A stretch of 64,000 bases of DNA from Sporobacter sp963663605 (GCA_963663605.2 CAXXVF010000002.1:248001-312000); one strand, 5' to 3'; positions 42,171-51,722 are shown, numbered from the stretch's first letter. Made by a program: numbers and translations. Notes: generated from the sequence alone by a model not told the origin.

Positions 42171-43128
42171 CCGCCTTCACCGCCTTCGCTTTTCTCTTGT
42201 GTTTCGTGTATATTGACTTGATACGCGGATCGATGAACGCATAGACAAGATCCGTCAGAAGATTTACGATTATAATAATGCAGGCGGAAATAAGGACGCT
42301 GCCCATCATGGCGGGTACGTCTTTTTGACGCAGCGCGTCCAGCATCATTTTTCCGATGCCTTCGATCCCAAAAATCTGCTCAATGACAACAGAACCCGCA
42401 AAACAGTTGCCCATCATACGCCCATAGATGGTTACCATCGGGAGCATGGAATTTTTTATAGCGTGCCGCCGAATGATATAGCCGTGTTTTAACCCTTTTG
42501 CACGCGCTGTTTTTATGTAGTCCTGGTTTATTACGCCCAGCATTGACGATCGACCGGTACGCGCGCACATGGTCATAGGCTGAAGCAGCAGACAGACAAT
42601 CGGCAGGATCGCATGCTTGACGCTGGTAAATCCGGTTGACGGCAGCCAACCAAGCTTGACAGTAAACAGAAGCAGCAGCATCAAGGCCAGCCAGAAAACC
42701 GGAACCGACGTCAAAATGACCGTAAACACCCGCATGAAGTTATCAAAGAAAGAGTTTTGCTTGACCGCCATCGATATCCCGAGAATCAGCGCGATGACGA
42801 TCGTCAGGGCCAATGATGTGAGTGATAAAAATAAAGTAACGCCCACACGCGGGGCAATCATATCAATAATAGGCTGCTTGGTGTAATAGGATGTGCCCAA
42901 GTCACCTTGGACAACGCCTTTCATATAGTTCAAATACTGCATCGGAAGGGGAACATCGAGGCCGTGTTGTTCGCGGAACAGCTGCACCTGTTCTTCACTG
43001 ACACCGCCACCCAGCGCAATCTGCGCCGGGTCCCCGGGCGTCAGCGCCAGAAGGAAGAACAAAAACAACGAAACCCCTACCAGCATGGGTATGATCATCA
43101 CTAAACGTTTAATTATGTATCTGGCCAT
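42163..43128 (-). CDS. ABC transporter permease, DppB/OppB type
   Basis: A 321-residue membrane protein with the N-terminal block RYIIKRLVMIIPMLVGVSLF and the LTPGDPA motif. It has six membrane segments and the EAA loop YIKTARAKGLKHGYIIRRHA. FGIEGIGKMMLDALRQKD near the C-terminus is typical. Pairs with the DppC-type permease, encoded next, to form the transport channel. It follows the binding-protein gene in the same direction. Confidence 0.92.
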   Translation of the reverse strand: MARYIIKRLVMIIPMLVGVSLFLFFLLALTPGDPAQIALGGGVSEEQVQLFREQHGLDVPLPMQYLNYMKGVVQGDLGTSYYTKQPIIDMIAPRVGVTLFLSLTSLALTIVIALILGISMAVKQNSFFDNFMRVFTVILTSVPVFWLALMLLLLFTVKLGWLPSTGFTSVKHAILPIVCLLLQPMTMCARTGRSSMLGVINQDYIKTARAKGLKHGYIIRRHAIKNSMLPMVTIYGRMMGNCFAGSVVIEQIFGIEGIGKMMLDALRQKDVPAMMGSVLISACIIIIVNLLTDLVYAFIDPRIKSIYTKHKRKAKAVKADA

Positions 43129-43196
43129 AAATACCTCCGAGACCCCAGAATTTTATTCTGGCGCGGGTAAAACGCCCGCGCCAGAACCTTCATGAC

Positions 43197-44789
43197 CTAG
43201 CCGGTATACGATGCGTTTCTGAAGTCCGTTCTGCCCCATCCGTCATACCTGAATCCGGTCAGGCCGTTGGCGGCGGCGCAGCGGCTGGTAGCATTGTATA
43301 AGGCGACCATCGGAACGTCATTGGCGAGTACTTCGTTTATCTGCTGGATAAGCACCGTCATCTCTTCTGCGGTAGTGGCGGGAGAGCGCATCTGGTCGAT
43401 GATTTCCTGAGCCTCATCCGTGGTATAAAGGCAGAAGTTGCGCGAGCCAAACATGTCGTTGCTGAAGCGATCCAAATCTGTAAGCGCGAAGTTGCCTCTG
43501 TTTCCCTGCCCGGTAAAGAGCATGTCGAAATCACTGCTGGTCTCTCTGCCTATATATACGCTGAACTCCGGTCTGTTGATAGACATTTCGACACCGATGC
43601 TCTTCAAAGCAGATTGATACATCTCCTGGCCCGGATGCGGCACAGCGCATAACAGCTCGAATGTTAACGGGTTTGATTCGTTGTAGCCCTCTGCTTCCAG
43701 CATGGCCTTTGCCTTTTCCAAATCATATTCGGGTAAGCTTGACGTATCTTCGAAATACATATCAGGAAAGCCTGTGAAGAGCATGCTCTTAAGAGGCGGA
43801 TCGTTATAGAACGCAGCCCAGCTTTCTCTGTCCATGGCATGGATGAGCGCTCTGCGCACATTCAAGTTGTCAAACGGCTCCCTCGTTACATTAAAGCCCA
43901 AACATTCGGTTGTCTGGGAAGTCCACGGTGATGCCTGTACATCCGGATTCTCCTCTGCGAGCGTAAACGAAACGTAATCAAGGTCTCCTGCGAACTGCAG
44001 CTCCCCGGATTCGAGCGCTATATAACGGGCATCGTTTTCCGCAATGCCGACAAAGTTGATGATGTCGATGTCCGGTTTCCCCGCGTAATAATCATCAAAC
44101 GCTACGAGCGTAGCGGTTGCGAGCGGTGTGAATTCCTCTACCATGAATGGGCCGGTACCGACAGGATTTAAGTATATGGCGTCCTCGCCGCCCGCCTCTA
44201 TATAGGCTTTGTTTACGATAAACGCATTGGCCAGGACTTTCTGAGGTGTGGTAACATAGTCATTCGTGAATTTTATCGTCAGTACATTGTCGGTGTATGA
44301 CACGCTGTCCATCATGGCCGCGTTTTCCGCCGATCTCGGGAACTCCTTTAAACGCTCCAAGGAGTATTGGACATCATCCATCGTGAGCTGGTCGCCATTG
44401 TGGAACTTATTGTCCAGGTTGATCTCAAACGACCAGGTAGTGTCATCGATCTGCTCCCACGATGTAGCCACTTGGGCGATCCAAGCGCCGGTGTCATTAT
44501 CAAAATCAACCAGCCTGTCAAAAATGTGCCATGTAATCGTGTTGGCAAAGGGATTATCCTCGTGCAGAGGCTCCAGGGCGCTTGGTACCGTGAGCCTGGA
44601 CACGGTGATTTCACTTGGGGCTCCTGAGTTGTCAGTATCTCCCGAACCGGTAGAATTGCTGGCACTGTCAGAACTGCCGGAACTGTCAGGGCTGTTAGGG
44701 GTGTCCGTTGTCGTTTGCGAATTACACCCAGCAGTGAAGCTAAGGAGTATCATGCATGCCAGCAGGAGGGTAAATAATTTTCTTTTCAC
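43197..44789 (-). CDS. Extracellular substrate-binding lipoprotein, family 5
   Basis: A 530-residue binding protein of the peptide/nickel transporter. A GTG at 44789 with AAAGGA upstream gives a signal sequence (KRKLFTLLLACMILLSFTAGC) with lipobox FTAGC. The 38 extra residues of a longer frame are not signal-like. A Ser/Thr/Asp-rich linker is followed by the SBP-bac-5 fold (NPVGTGPFMVEEF; LGFNVTREPFDNLNVRRAL). The ligand may be a peptide, an opine, a glycoside or nickel complex. The gene neighbourhood suggests a catabolic substrate, not simple peptide feeding. Confidence 0.9.
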   Translation of the reverse strand: MKRKLFTLLLACMILLSFTAGCNSQTTTDTPNSPDSSGSSDSASNSTGSGDTDNSGAPSEITVSRLTVPSALEPLHEDNPFANTITWHIFDRLVDFDNDTGAWIAQVATSWEQIDDTTWSFEINLDNKFHNGDQLTMDDVQYSLERLKEFPRSAENAAMMDSVSYTDNVLTIKFTNDYVTTPQKVLANAFIVNKAYIEAGGEDAIYLNPVGTGPFMVEEFTPLATATLVAFDDYYAGKPDIDIINFVGIAENDARYIALESGELQFAGDLDYVSFTLAEENPDVQASPWTSQTTECLGFNVTREPFDNLNVRRALIHAMDRESWAAFYNDPPLKSMLFTGFPDMYFEDTSSLPEYDLEKAKAMLEAEGYNESNPLTFELLCAVPHPGQEMYQSALKSIGVEMSINRPEFSVYIGRETSSDFDMLFTGQGNRGNFALTDLDRFSNDMFGSRNFCLYTTDEAQEIIDQMRSPATTAEEMTVLIQQINEVLANDVPMVALYNATSRCAAANGLTGFRYDGWGRTDFRNASYTG

Positions 44790-44954
44790 CTTAATAATTC
44801 CTTTCACTAATAAATTGGTTATTACTTCCTCGGTATGTGCTGAGAACTCTTTTGCCTGGGTATCGTGCCTTTTTTTAAAAAGCATGCTGTTAACATTGTG
44901 CATGCAATTTTCTCTAAAACAGGTTACACAGTGGCAGCGTTACGGTTCGGGTGC

Positions 44955-46205
44955 TTATTTAGTGTGCCCCATCATCTTCTCTACGGGGATACGGAAGCCT
45001 TCGTTATCCTGGATTTGTTCATCGGGGATAAACGGATACCAATCTTCTTTCCAGTTATCGCCGAAAATGTCAGGACGTGCTTCGGGGAACAGTCTGGGCA
45101 GGGGAACGGGCAGTTTGTAGAGCCTGGCCGCTGTGCCGCCCATAATGAGGTTAATCTCATCCTGAGTAAGCCAATCGCCGACCCTGTCGATCGTACGCAG
45201 GCCCCAGCCATAGAAATCGGGCTGATATGTAGGAACAGAGGGGAATCCATCATACTGTCCGCAGAATTGGGAATCGGTTTTTCTGTATGTCCATACAGGG
45301 TTATATTCACCGGTTGCAACCTCGTTATTAATTCTTTGTGTGAGGGTGCCGGGACGGACAATATGCTGCGGCACATTGCCGTAATCATGACCCCACATGA
45401 GGTTGCAGGCGCGTACGCCTTCTTCAAAGGCGATTTCAAAGTTAGCTTCGCACCAGCCGCCGGTTTCCATGTACAGATTCTTCAGGTCGGCAGCCATTTT
45501 ATAAAATTCATGCATGTTTTTTACGGGGTCGCCCGCGCCAATATCAGGATCTTTATAGCCATGGTTAAAGAGTATCTTGGCTTTCGGGTTTTCGAGACAT
45601 ATCGTCTTAAGCAGCTCATGGTAATTCCATTGCACCGGACTGTTCGGATTGGTAAGCGGGGTGTGGAGCATGTGATCATGAAAATGCACGGGGACATCAT
45701 ACTGTACAGCCAGATCACACATGGCTTTATACTGCTCTCTGCGCTCCTCGAAGGACGGGATGGGCGCCGTCTGAAGGTAGTACATGCACAGTCCCGGCGA
45801 AAATTCGCCGATACCGACATAATTACCGGTCTTCAAAGCAGCCGCTACTTCATCAAGGGACATTTCAAATTTCCAATTCGGAAGCTTTCCCTGAACTATT
45901 TTAAGCCTCGTGGTCTGGTCGGAACAGCAGGCTCTGAATCTGTCGGGGTGCTTTTCAACCAAAGCTGCCTGATGCTCGTTCGTTGTGCCGGGGATACTGG
46001 GGAGCAAAATGGCCATGTCGATGCCATAGCGATCCATATCATAAATGGCGATTTTGTCATTATCATAGTGCTCGACCTCCCATGTCAGGCCGTTCCACAC
46101 GCCGTCTTCCCACATTTGCAGACTTTTTTCATTGTCTTTTGCAGGCATGTACAAAGTGCTTATATGCATATGTGTATCAACTGCAAATCTTGATATACTT
46201 CTCAT
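44955..46205 (-). CDS. Amidohydrolase-family (ACMSD/amidohydrolase-2 like) protein
   Basis: A 416-residue TIM-barrel protein with the N-terminal metal pair in DTHMHIS. Other conserved-looking segments are NYVGIGEFSPG, VPVHFHDHMLH and ILFNHGYKD, which supply the expected His residues, and a final conserved Asp is likely in the LIMGGTAARL region. This is the layout of metal-dependent decarboxylases and hydrolases of the amidohydrolase-2 group. I use the ATG at 46205 with GGGAGAAG upstream. First gene of the minus-strand catabolic cluster and divergent from a LysR regulator, so it is likely the key enzyme. Confidence 0.82.
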   Translation of the reverse strand: MRSISRFAVDTHMHISTLYMPAKDNEKSLQMWEDGVWNGLTWEVEHYDNDKIAIYDMDRYGIDMAILLPSIPGTTNEHQAALVEKHPDRFRACCSDQTTRLKIVQGKLPNWKFEMSLDEVAAALKTGNYVGIGEFSPGLCMYYLQTAPIPSFEERREQYKAMCDLAVQYDVPVHFHDHMLHTPLTNPNSPVQWNYHELLKTICLENPKAKILFNHGYKDPDIGAGDPVKNMHEFYKMAADLKNLYMETGGWCEANFEIAFEEGVRACNLMWGHDYGNVPQHIVRPGTLTQRINNEVATGEYNPVWTYRKTDSQFCGQYDGFPSVPTYQPDFYGWGLRTIDRVGDWLTQDEINLIMGGTAARLYKLPVPLPRLFPEARPDIFGDNWKEDWYPFIPDEQIQDNEGFRIPVEKMMGHTK

Positions 46206-46799
46206 AAATACTTCTCCCATCTTAATATTTTACGTGATATCTTTTTGATATCACTATTTTCATCAATTGGAGTACGTCCGTTGGCGGCGTCCGGTTCATA
46301 CATAGCCGGCTCGATTCAGCAGCTGGCTTAAGTCTGATGGCGTCAGAGCATTCGCGTATCCGGTCACTGCATACACCTCCATTCCCGCGCTTATGAATGC
46401 TATGCTCTCGATTTCCATTCCTTCAACCATGGGTTCCCTTGCGGTTTGGCACCTCGATCAAACATAGTTTTTGATCTTAAGCAGTTAAAACCGGCCCTTC
46501 CAAACGAACGTGGTGTTCATTGATTTTGTGATTTCCATGGGAAGAGATACCAATAGACACAGCCTCCCATGACGCTTTTTATTAAAAACTTTTGGCTGTT
46601 TTCGTGCCCGAGCTGCGCACGGCTTTTATCCGCCGGCAGCCCCTTGTTATTACGAAATCACATATTAAGGACTCCATTTATATGGAATTGTCAATAGACA
46701 ATACGGCCAAAATGCATTATGATTAGAACATAACATACAAAAAAGTTGTTGTGAAATTCCATTATTCTATTACAGTTATAACTACTTGGAGGCTCGCCA
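46206..46799. other. Divergent control region with a possible 44-codon frame
   Basis: Nearly 600 bases between the catabolic cluster and its LysR gene. One short minus-strand frame (46296-46430, 44 codons plus stop) begins ATG after AAGGGAA and encodes VEGMEIESIAFISAGMEV-type sequence. It looks protein-like but I know no family. The rest has no gene and should contain the divergent promoters and LysR binding sites; sequence near 46720-46790 is AT-rich. Confidence 0.45.
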
Positions 46800-47702
46800 A
46801 TGACGCTTTACCAGATAGAATCCTTTGTTAAACTGGCCACAACGCTCAACTTTACCAAGGCATCCACCCTGCTTCACATGACGCAACCGAACTTAAGTAA
46901 ACTAATAAACAGTATGGAACAGGAGTTGGGTGTTCAGCTGGTATTACGTAATCGAAGAGCTGTAAGCTTAACCCCTGCTGGTAAGGCGTTTCAGAAAAGC
47001 GCCGAAAAAATTATAGATATCTATAAAAATACAGAAATGCAAGTTAAAGATATAGATGTCGGCAACAGCGGTACAATTAAGATTGGTTTTCTCAGTACCG
47101 CATTGATCCATCATCTGCCCATATTGGTAAGGAAATTCAATGAGACTTATCCTGACATTTCCCTCAAGCTATATGACTATACTTTTTCACCGTTGATGTC
47201 ATCGTTGCTCGACAACACTATGGATGTCGCGCTGCTTCCCGACCGGGAACTTGATAATATTCCCAAGCTTGAAAAGAAATTTCTATACGCTGACGATATG
47301 TGTGTTGTTCTTCCTAAAGCGCATCTGCTAAATACCGGAGACGGTGTTGATCTGAACGATTTTGCTGAAGTGCCTTTTATTATGATGGACCCGAACGTCT
47401 CCGACAGAGATTATGACTTAGTTTACTCAATTTGCATGGAAAACGGTTTTTATCCAAAAATTAACCATACGGTGAATTCGCTCAATAACCTCTTGCTCAT
47501 GGTTGAATGCGGCCGCGGCGTATCCATATTGGCAAGACACATGGAGCATTACGCTACAGATAACATAGCTTTTATAAGTATCAAAGGCAGCGAAAAGAGC
47601 TTTAAAATGGTTTCTGCCTGGAGAAGAGATCAAAATCCATGTATTGCAAAATTTAACGAAATTATCGACGCGTGTTTTAACAAGGTCGGTAACGAGAGTT
47701 GA
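46800..47702 (+). CDS. LysR-family regulator
   Basis: A 300-residue LysR-type transcription factor. Residues 1-60 are the winged HTH (IESFVKLATTLNFTKASTLLHMTQPNLSKLINSMEQELG). The remainder is the two-lobed effector domain (TIKIGFLSTALIHHLPILV onward). TTGGAGG precedes the ATG. It is divergent from the amidohydrolase-transporter cluster and most likely activates it when the transported compound or an intermediate is present. A terminator lies about 145 nt downstream. Confidence 0.92.
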   Translation: MTLYQIESFVKLATTLNFTKASTLLHMTQPNLSKLINSMEQELGVQLVLRNRRAVSLTPAGKAFQKSAEKIIDIYKNTEMQVKDIDVGNSGTIKIGFLSTALIHHLPILVRKFNETYPDISLKLYDYTFSPLMSSLLDNTMDVALLPDRELDNIPKLEKKFLYADDMCVVLPKAHLLNTGDGVDLNDFAEVPFIMMDPNVSDRDYDLVYSICMENGFYPKINHTVNSLNNLLLMVECGRGVSILARHMEHYATDNIAFISIKGSEKSFKMVSAWRRDQNPCIAKFNEIIDACFNKVGNES

Positions 47703-47844
47703 CATTTGGCACAGGAATGCATTGCGGAAATTCTAGTCGGCATATTCTTGCGCAGCGTTCTCATTATTTACATAACAGCTTGATAAAAAAACAGCCGAAA
47801 ATTGCAGTCTTTAAAACGCAACATCGGGTTCGATGTATTAACAG

Positions 47845-47885
47845 AAAACCGGGGTAAGCAAGCAATTCTTACCGCCGGTTTGTTT
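47845..47885 (+). terminator. Terminator of the LysR gene
   Basis: AAACCGGGGTAAG pairs with CTTACCGCCGGTTT (one mismatch/bulge), followed by GTTTTATT. Confidence 0.75.
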
Positions 47886-48077
47886 TATTGTCCGGACTAT
47901 GCTCTATCCGGCTCGGATAACTGAGGCTGACTTTCCAAACGGCTTCGATGAGTAGGGGGAAAGGACGCGCGCTACATAATGGTATCATCCGTGTGATTTT
48001 GAATCAATATACACGGAGAACAATATTATAAAGCGGTTCATTGTTCGTTGGCACAGTGCAGGGGCAATGAACAAAGA

Positions 48078-48125
48078 GCCGGTAATACACCCTGAAACAG
48101 TCTGTTTTCAGGGTGTATTACCGGC
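48078..48125. repeat. Long perfect hairpin
   Basis: GCCGGTAATACACCCTGAAA and its exact complement, 20 bp each, around a short loop of about 7-8 nt. It could be a strong terminator without T-run, or the remnant of a miniature mobile element. No second copy is seen in the window. Confidence 0.65.
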
Positions 48126-48174
48126 TGCGGAGCGATTGATGGCATATCAAATCCGTAAAAGGCAACCAACGATA

Positions 48175-48203
48175 AAAAACCTCGTAACCGTTGCAGTTAC
48201 GAG
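48175..48203. repeat. Repeated hairpin, copy 1
   Basis: A 29-nt sequence, AAAAACCTCGTAACCGTTGC followed by AGTTACGAG, identical to one at 54010-54038. It forms a CTCGTAAC/GTTACGAG hairpin. On the minus strand copy 1 lies right after the tRNA-Ser 3' end and is followed by T6, as a tRNA gene terminator would be. Confidence 0.85.
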
Positions 48204-48212
48204 ATTTTCTGT

Positions 48213-48230
48213 TGGCGGAGAAGGAGGGAT
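48213..48230 (-). other. tRNA-Ser 3'-end fragment, probable attachment-site scar
   Basis: Read on the minus strand the 18 bases are ATCCCTCCTTCTCCGCCA, the usual end of bacterial tRNA-Ser (T-stem remnant, acceptor stem and CCA). GGGTT just before it may be T-arm remnant. No tRNA body precedes it. Integrative elements that use tRNA genes leave such 3'-end duplicates, and a terminator-like hairpin follows at 48175-48203. Confidence 0.7.
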
Positions 48231-48299
48231 AACCCTTTTATAAATCCGGCAACCGCAACGGTTTGCGGGCGCTGTTGTCTGCCTGTTGTTTGCCCGTTT

Positions 48300-48425
48300 T
48301 TACTTTGCGGCATCCATAAGGCGCTTTTTCCGGCGCTCTCGTTCGGCCTCATTTATCTTTGCGTTCATCTTATCGACTTCAAGAGATATGCGGGAATCCC
48401 GTATATATGTATATACTTTAAAGTG
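48300..48425 (-). pseudogene. C-terminal remnant of a basic mobile-element-like protein
   Basis: An open frame of 41 codons with no start, ending at TAA (48300-48302). The encoded tail contains VDKMNAKINEAERERRKKR, a charged helix. It lies about 70 nt from the tRNA-Ser scar, where integrase or excision genes normally sit. I cannot assign the parent protein. Confidence 0.4.
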
Positions 48426-48454
48426 TTAAATTTAAATCAGCATTATTTTTAATA

Positions 48455-50089
48455 CTATGGACATGCAGGATAATAGTCCGTATCCCATGTCCTGCTTTGG
48501 GACATATAGGAATCATTGACTAAGAAATACTGCGTGGACTGTGGACCAATGTCATCCCATGTTGCGTCCACATGATAATACTTCCCATCTACATTGACGA
48601 TGTTCCAGGCGTGTCCCTCGTCACTGTTATAAACATCACCGCTAACAACCCAGCATTCGACTCCGACTCTGTTAAGCAGCACGCACAAGGCATTGGCGTA
48701 ACCATTACAGACAGCGCTTCCATCCATAATAGCACCATAGGAGTTGTATATATCATCATTATTGGGTAAATTATGATAATTATAATTATAGGATACACTA
48801 TTCAGCAGGTAATCATGGATCGCTTTTACTTTTTCTCTATCTGTCATATTATGCTCAATGTTGTTATCAAGAATTTCGCCGATCTTACCGGCAAATGCTT
48901 CATAGTCGTCCAGTTCTTCTGCTATAAGACAATCGTAACTCTTGCCTATATGTGTACTAGTATTACTAATATATGTAATAAAAACATCAAACTGCTTTGC
49001 GTTGGGGAAATTAGCAACAAGCTCTTGAACACTATGACTGTAGCCCCAAATGCAAATCTTCAACAGTTTATTTAAAGGTGAAAGTATTGAGGCGAGGTCG
49101 GGTACCGTTGCGCCCGGTGCTTGTTTAAGGGTAATCGTTGTCAGATTCGTTAAATGGGTCAATGGCTGTAAATCCATATCAGGGCTATTTGATAAATATG
49201 ATAACGACAAACAGTTCAGATTATTCAGCTCGGATAAGCAAGAAAAATCGTTGACTTGAGGTTCTTCTATAATCAGAGTTTTCAGCTCGTTTATAGTTGC
49301 CAAGATGCTTATATCGTTTATTTTATTCTCATCTAGCCTTAAGTAATCAAGGCCTTTCATATATCCAATTGCGGAAATATCACTTATTTGAGTTTCCCAT
49401 ATAGTTAAAAGCTGAAGATTTGTACAATATTTCAAAATGGAAATATCATAAGCATCCACAAACATTATACGCAACATTTCTATTGTCCTCATATCGCTGG
49501 GATAAATGGCTCCCGTGCTGATTTCCAGCTCATCCCTGATAACAACTTCTAAAGCATTATCATTGAAAAATATTGGTGCCGTGTCTAACCCAATCGTTTT
49601 TGTGCTGTCGTCCCAAGCAACATGAAAATCTATTTCAGTACCGATATCGCGAAGCTTGAAAAAATTGTTCCCGTCTATAAAATATGCTGTAAGCTCAATT
49701 TTCTGGCCGTCGAGGTAGATGTTGGAGGTTGTCGGGACAGCTGTTTTTGTGCTGGTTTCTCCCGAAAGAGACATCTCGCCGCCAACCACGTCATAGGGTT
49801 GTCCGAAAGTCAGGCTGATGCTATTGTTCTCACTGTTATAACCCACGTTGAATTGCTTCTGGGTACCGCTGAGCGTCATGGCAATGTCACGAAGTTTGAA
49901 GTAATTGTTACCATCGATGTTATATGCTTCGAATGATACCGCAGATCCGTCTACTATTACGGAAGAAGTTGTGGGCATTGCCTGCTTGGGTGTGTCTTCT
50001 GCCGCATGGACTGTAAAAGAAAGCGTGAACAGCATAAGCAAGATAATAAAAAACTGAATAATATGTAACGGTTTTCTCGATAATTTCAT
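48455..50089 (-). CDS. Secreted stalk-LRR-transglutaminase-like protein
   Basis: A 544-residue exported protein. Residues 1-29 are a signal peptide ending in VHAA. Two copper-amine-oxidase-N / stalk-type repeats follow (YNIDGNNYFKLRDIAMTL and YFIDGNNFFKLRDIGTEI, about 55-75 and 133-152). Residues about 180-360 have leucine-rich repeats (LQLLTIWETQISDISAI; LDYLRLDENKINDISIL). The C-terminal domain is transglutaminase-like with Cys461 (AVCNGYAN), His493 (GHAWN) and Asp508 (HVDATWDD), a complete triad. This suggests cross-linking or peptide cleavage at the cell surface. It follows a GGGAGAA site. Confidence 0.85.
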   Translation of the reverse strand: MKLSRKPLHIIQFFIILLMLFTLSFTVHAAEDTPKQAMPTTSSVIVDGSAVSFEAYNIDGNNYFKLRDIAMTLSGTQKQFNVGYNSENNSISLTFGQPYDVVGGEMSLSGETSTKTAVPTTSNIYLDGQKIELTAYFIDGNNFFKLRDIGTEIDFHVAWDDSTKTIGLDTAPIFFNDNALEVVIRDELEISTGAIYPSDMRTIEMLRIMFVDAYDISILKYCTNLQLLTIWETQISDISAIGYMKGLDYLRLDENKINDISILATINELKTLIIEEPQVNDFSCLSELNNLNCLSLSYLSNSPDMDLQPLTHLTNLTTITLKQAPGATVPDLASILSPLNKLLKICIWGYSHSVQELVANFPNAKQFDVFITYISNTSTHIGKSYDCLIAEELDDYEAFAGKIGEILDNNIEHNMTDREKVKAIHDYLLNSVSYNYNYHNLPNNDDIYNSYGAIMDGSAVCNGYANALCVLLNRVGVECWVVSGDVYNSDEGHAWNIVNVDGKYYHVDATWDDIGPQSTQYFLVNDSYMSQSRTWDTDYYPACP

Positions 50090-50280
50090 AAGAAGATTCT
50101 CCCAAAATGTATAATATTATGTTAACAATACCAATGTGAAAGCACCCTGTCAAACTAAATAACGTCCGCGTTTTTTATGCCTTCGCATTGGCAATATATG
50201 AGAATGTTAAAAAATTATTTGTCTGTTATTTGTCTGCCTAATATTGCATCATAAATATTGGGAAGGAATCGACACATGTC

Positions 50281-51570
50281 CTAGATGTTTATCGCTTTAT
50301 GAATAAGTTCTTTTTTCGTATCGACGCCAAATTTTGAATAGATATGCTTAATATGTGTTTTAACGGTGTTTAAGCTGATATTCATTGAAGATGCAATTTG
50401 ATTATAAGTGTGTTTATTCAAAAGCAATACGAGGATATCGGTCTCTCTTTTTGTAAGCAGGAATTTTTGCGCCAATCCCTCAATGTCCTGTCTTTCCTGC
50501 ATGATCAGCGCATGGTGTTGCTTCGTTTTATTACATTCATCAACTATGTCCTTATGCAGAACGGGAACAAGCAGTATGCCGATCACCGACGCAACGGCGG
50601 CAACGGCAAGGCAAAGCGGAAGTATATCGGCGTCTTCCAAGGCATAGGAGGACGAGATATATCCAATAAACACGGCAATGGAATTACTGCCGACCGCAAA
50701 GGCCACCAGCGTAAAGGCACGTTTATATACCATGTTAAGCATCAGGCCGATTCCCCATAATATGATGTCCATTAAAACCAAACCGACGATCGAAATGATT
50801 ATTGTTGTCGGAAAAAAGTTATATAGTATGAAGCCGGTAATAATCAGCCCCGCTCCCACGGATGTCCAAAGCTGATTGTTGACGTTTTTTTCCCGAATCA
50901 GCAGGAGCATTGCGGGAAGCACGATATAAGGGATGATCAGAATGAAAACGCCGTTATACATCTGGTCATTGTATAATGCATCAAACAATGCCCAGACAAC
51001 ACCGTCCCCCAGGTTGAACAGAAATACGATCAGGAAATACAGATATGGCTTTACTTCACCGTTTATTTCATATCTCTCGATAACAGGCATCCGCATTCCG
51101 TTTGTCAGCATAATCGATGTTATCAGTGAAAGGATCAGACAGGCCGGACTGAGAAAAACAGCCAGGCGGTCCATTTGAAAGTATAAAAGCATCCATGTCA
51201 GTAAAACAATACTGTACGATATGAGTATCACGCAGGCCATAAACCGCATCGTATGATCAAAATCAAACAAATTGCGGTGCAGAATCACAAAGCTGTACAA
51301 AAAGCCCAACATTGCCAGACCGATCGTAATCATGAGAAAAAGCGAGAAATATCTGGATAGTGTAAAGCCCAGAAAATAGCTTATTACAAAAAACAAATAT
51401 CCCGCAAGGCAAAAACCTGCGCAGAACGGATTTAAGTATTTCGTGTAATTTGCTGCGCGCCGATTGACAAAAAGAACAAACAAAACACAGGGTATAATTA
51501 GCAAAAAAATAAAAATATTGGCGTCTCTGTTAGACGGAAACAATACATTATGTAAAGGACCATTGTACAA
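50281..51570 (-). CDS. Membrane-spanning LuxR-type regulator
   Basis: About 429 residues: roughly eleven hydrophobic segments in residues 15-345 and a C-terminal LuxR/GerE HTH (LTKRETDILVLLLNKHTYNQIASSMNISLNTVKTHIKHI). This is the layout of membrane-integrated LuxR regulators in Actinobacteria and Clostridia. The start is unclear: the TTG at 51570 has no ribosome binding site, while the frame stays open upstream to about 51640 and would add one more hydrophobic helix (AFSLLIITGGSFIGWSLS). An AGGAGG there serves a GTG at 51638 in a different frame. So the 5' end is either frameshifted or starts unusually. Confidence 0.8.
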   Translation of the reverse strand: MYNGPLHNVLFPSNRDANIFIFLLIIPCVLFVLFVNRRAANYTKYLNPFCAGFCLAGYLFFVISYFLGFTLSRYFSLFLMITIGLAMLGFLYSFVILHRNLFDFDHTMRFMACVILISYSIVLLTWMLLYFQMDRLAVFLSPACLILSLITSIMLTNGMRMPVIERYEINGEVKPYLYFLIVFLFNLGDGVVWALFDALYNDQMYNGVFILIIPYIVLPAMLLLIREKNVNNQLWTSVGAGLIITGFILYNFFPTTIIISIVGLVLMDIILWGIGLMLNMVYKRAFTLVAFAVGSNSIAVFIGYISSSYALEDADILPLCLAVAAVASVIGILLVPVLHKDIVDECNKTKQHHALIMQERQDIEGLAQKFLLTKRETDILVLLLNKHTYNQIASSMNISLNTVKTHIKHIYSKFGVDTKKELIHKAINI

Positions 51571-51722
51571 TGTGGACAGTGACCAGCCGATGAACGATCC
51601 TCCTGTTATTATAAGTAAACTAAACGCCGATACCGCACTTTATCCTCCTGTTACTTCAGTTATTGGACCATTTTACCAGATTATAATGGCAGACACAATT
51701 AATATATTTAGCGTCGTCTCGT

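Larger units (their letters stand above)
47703..48454. other. Scar-rich intergenic region
   Basis: No intact gene in about 750 bases. It holds a terminator for the LysR gene (47845-47885), a long perfect hairpin (48078-48125), a hairpin that recurs at 54010-54038, an 18-nt match to the 3' end of tRNA-Ser, and the C-terminal remnant of a basic protein (48300-48425). Together this looks like an old integration site. Confidence 0.7.
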
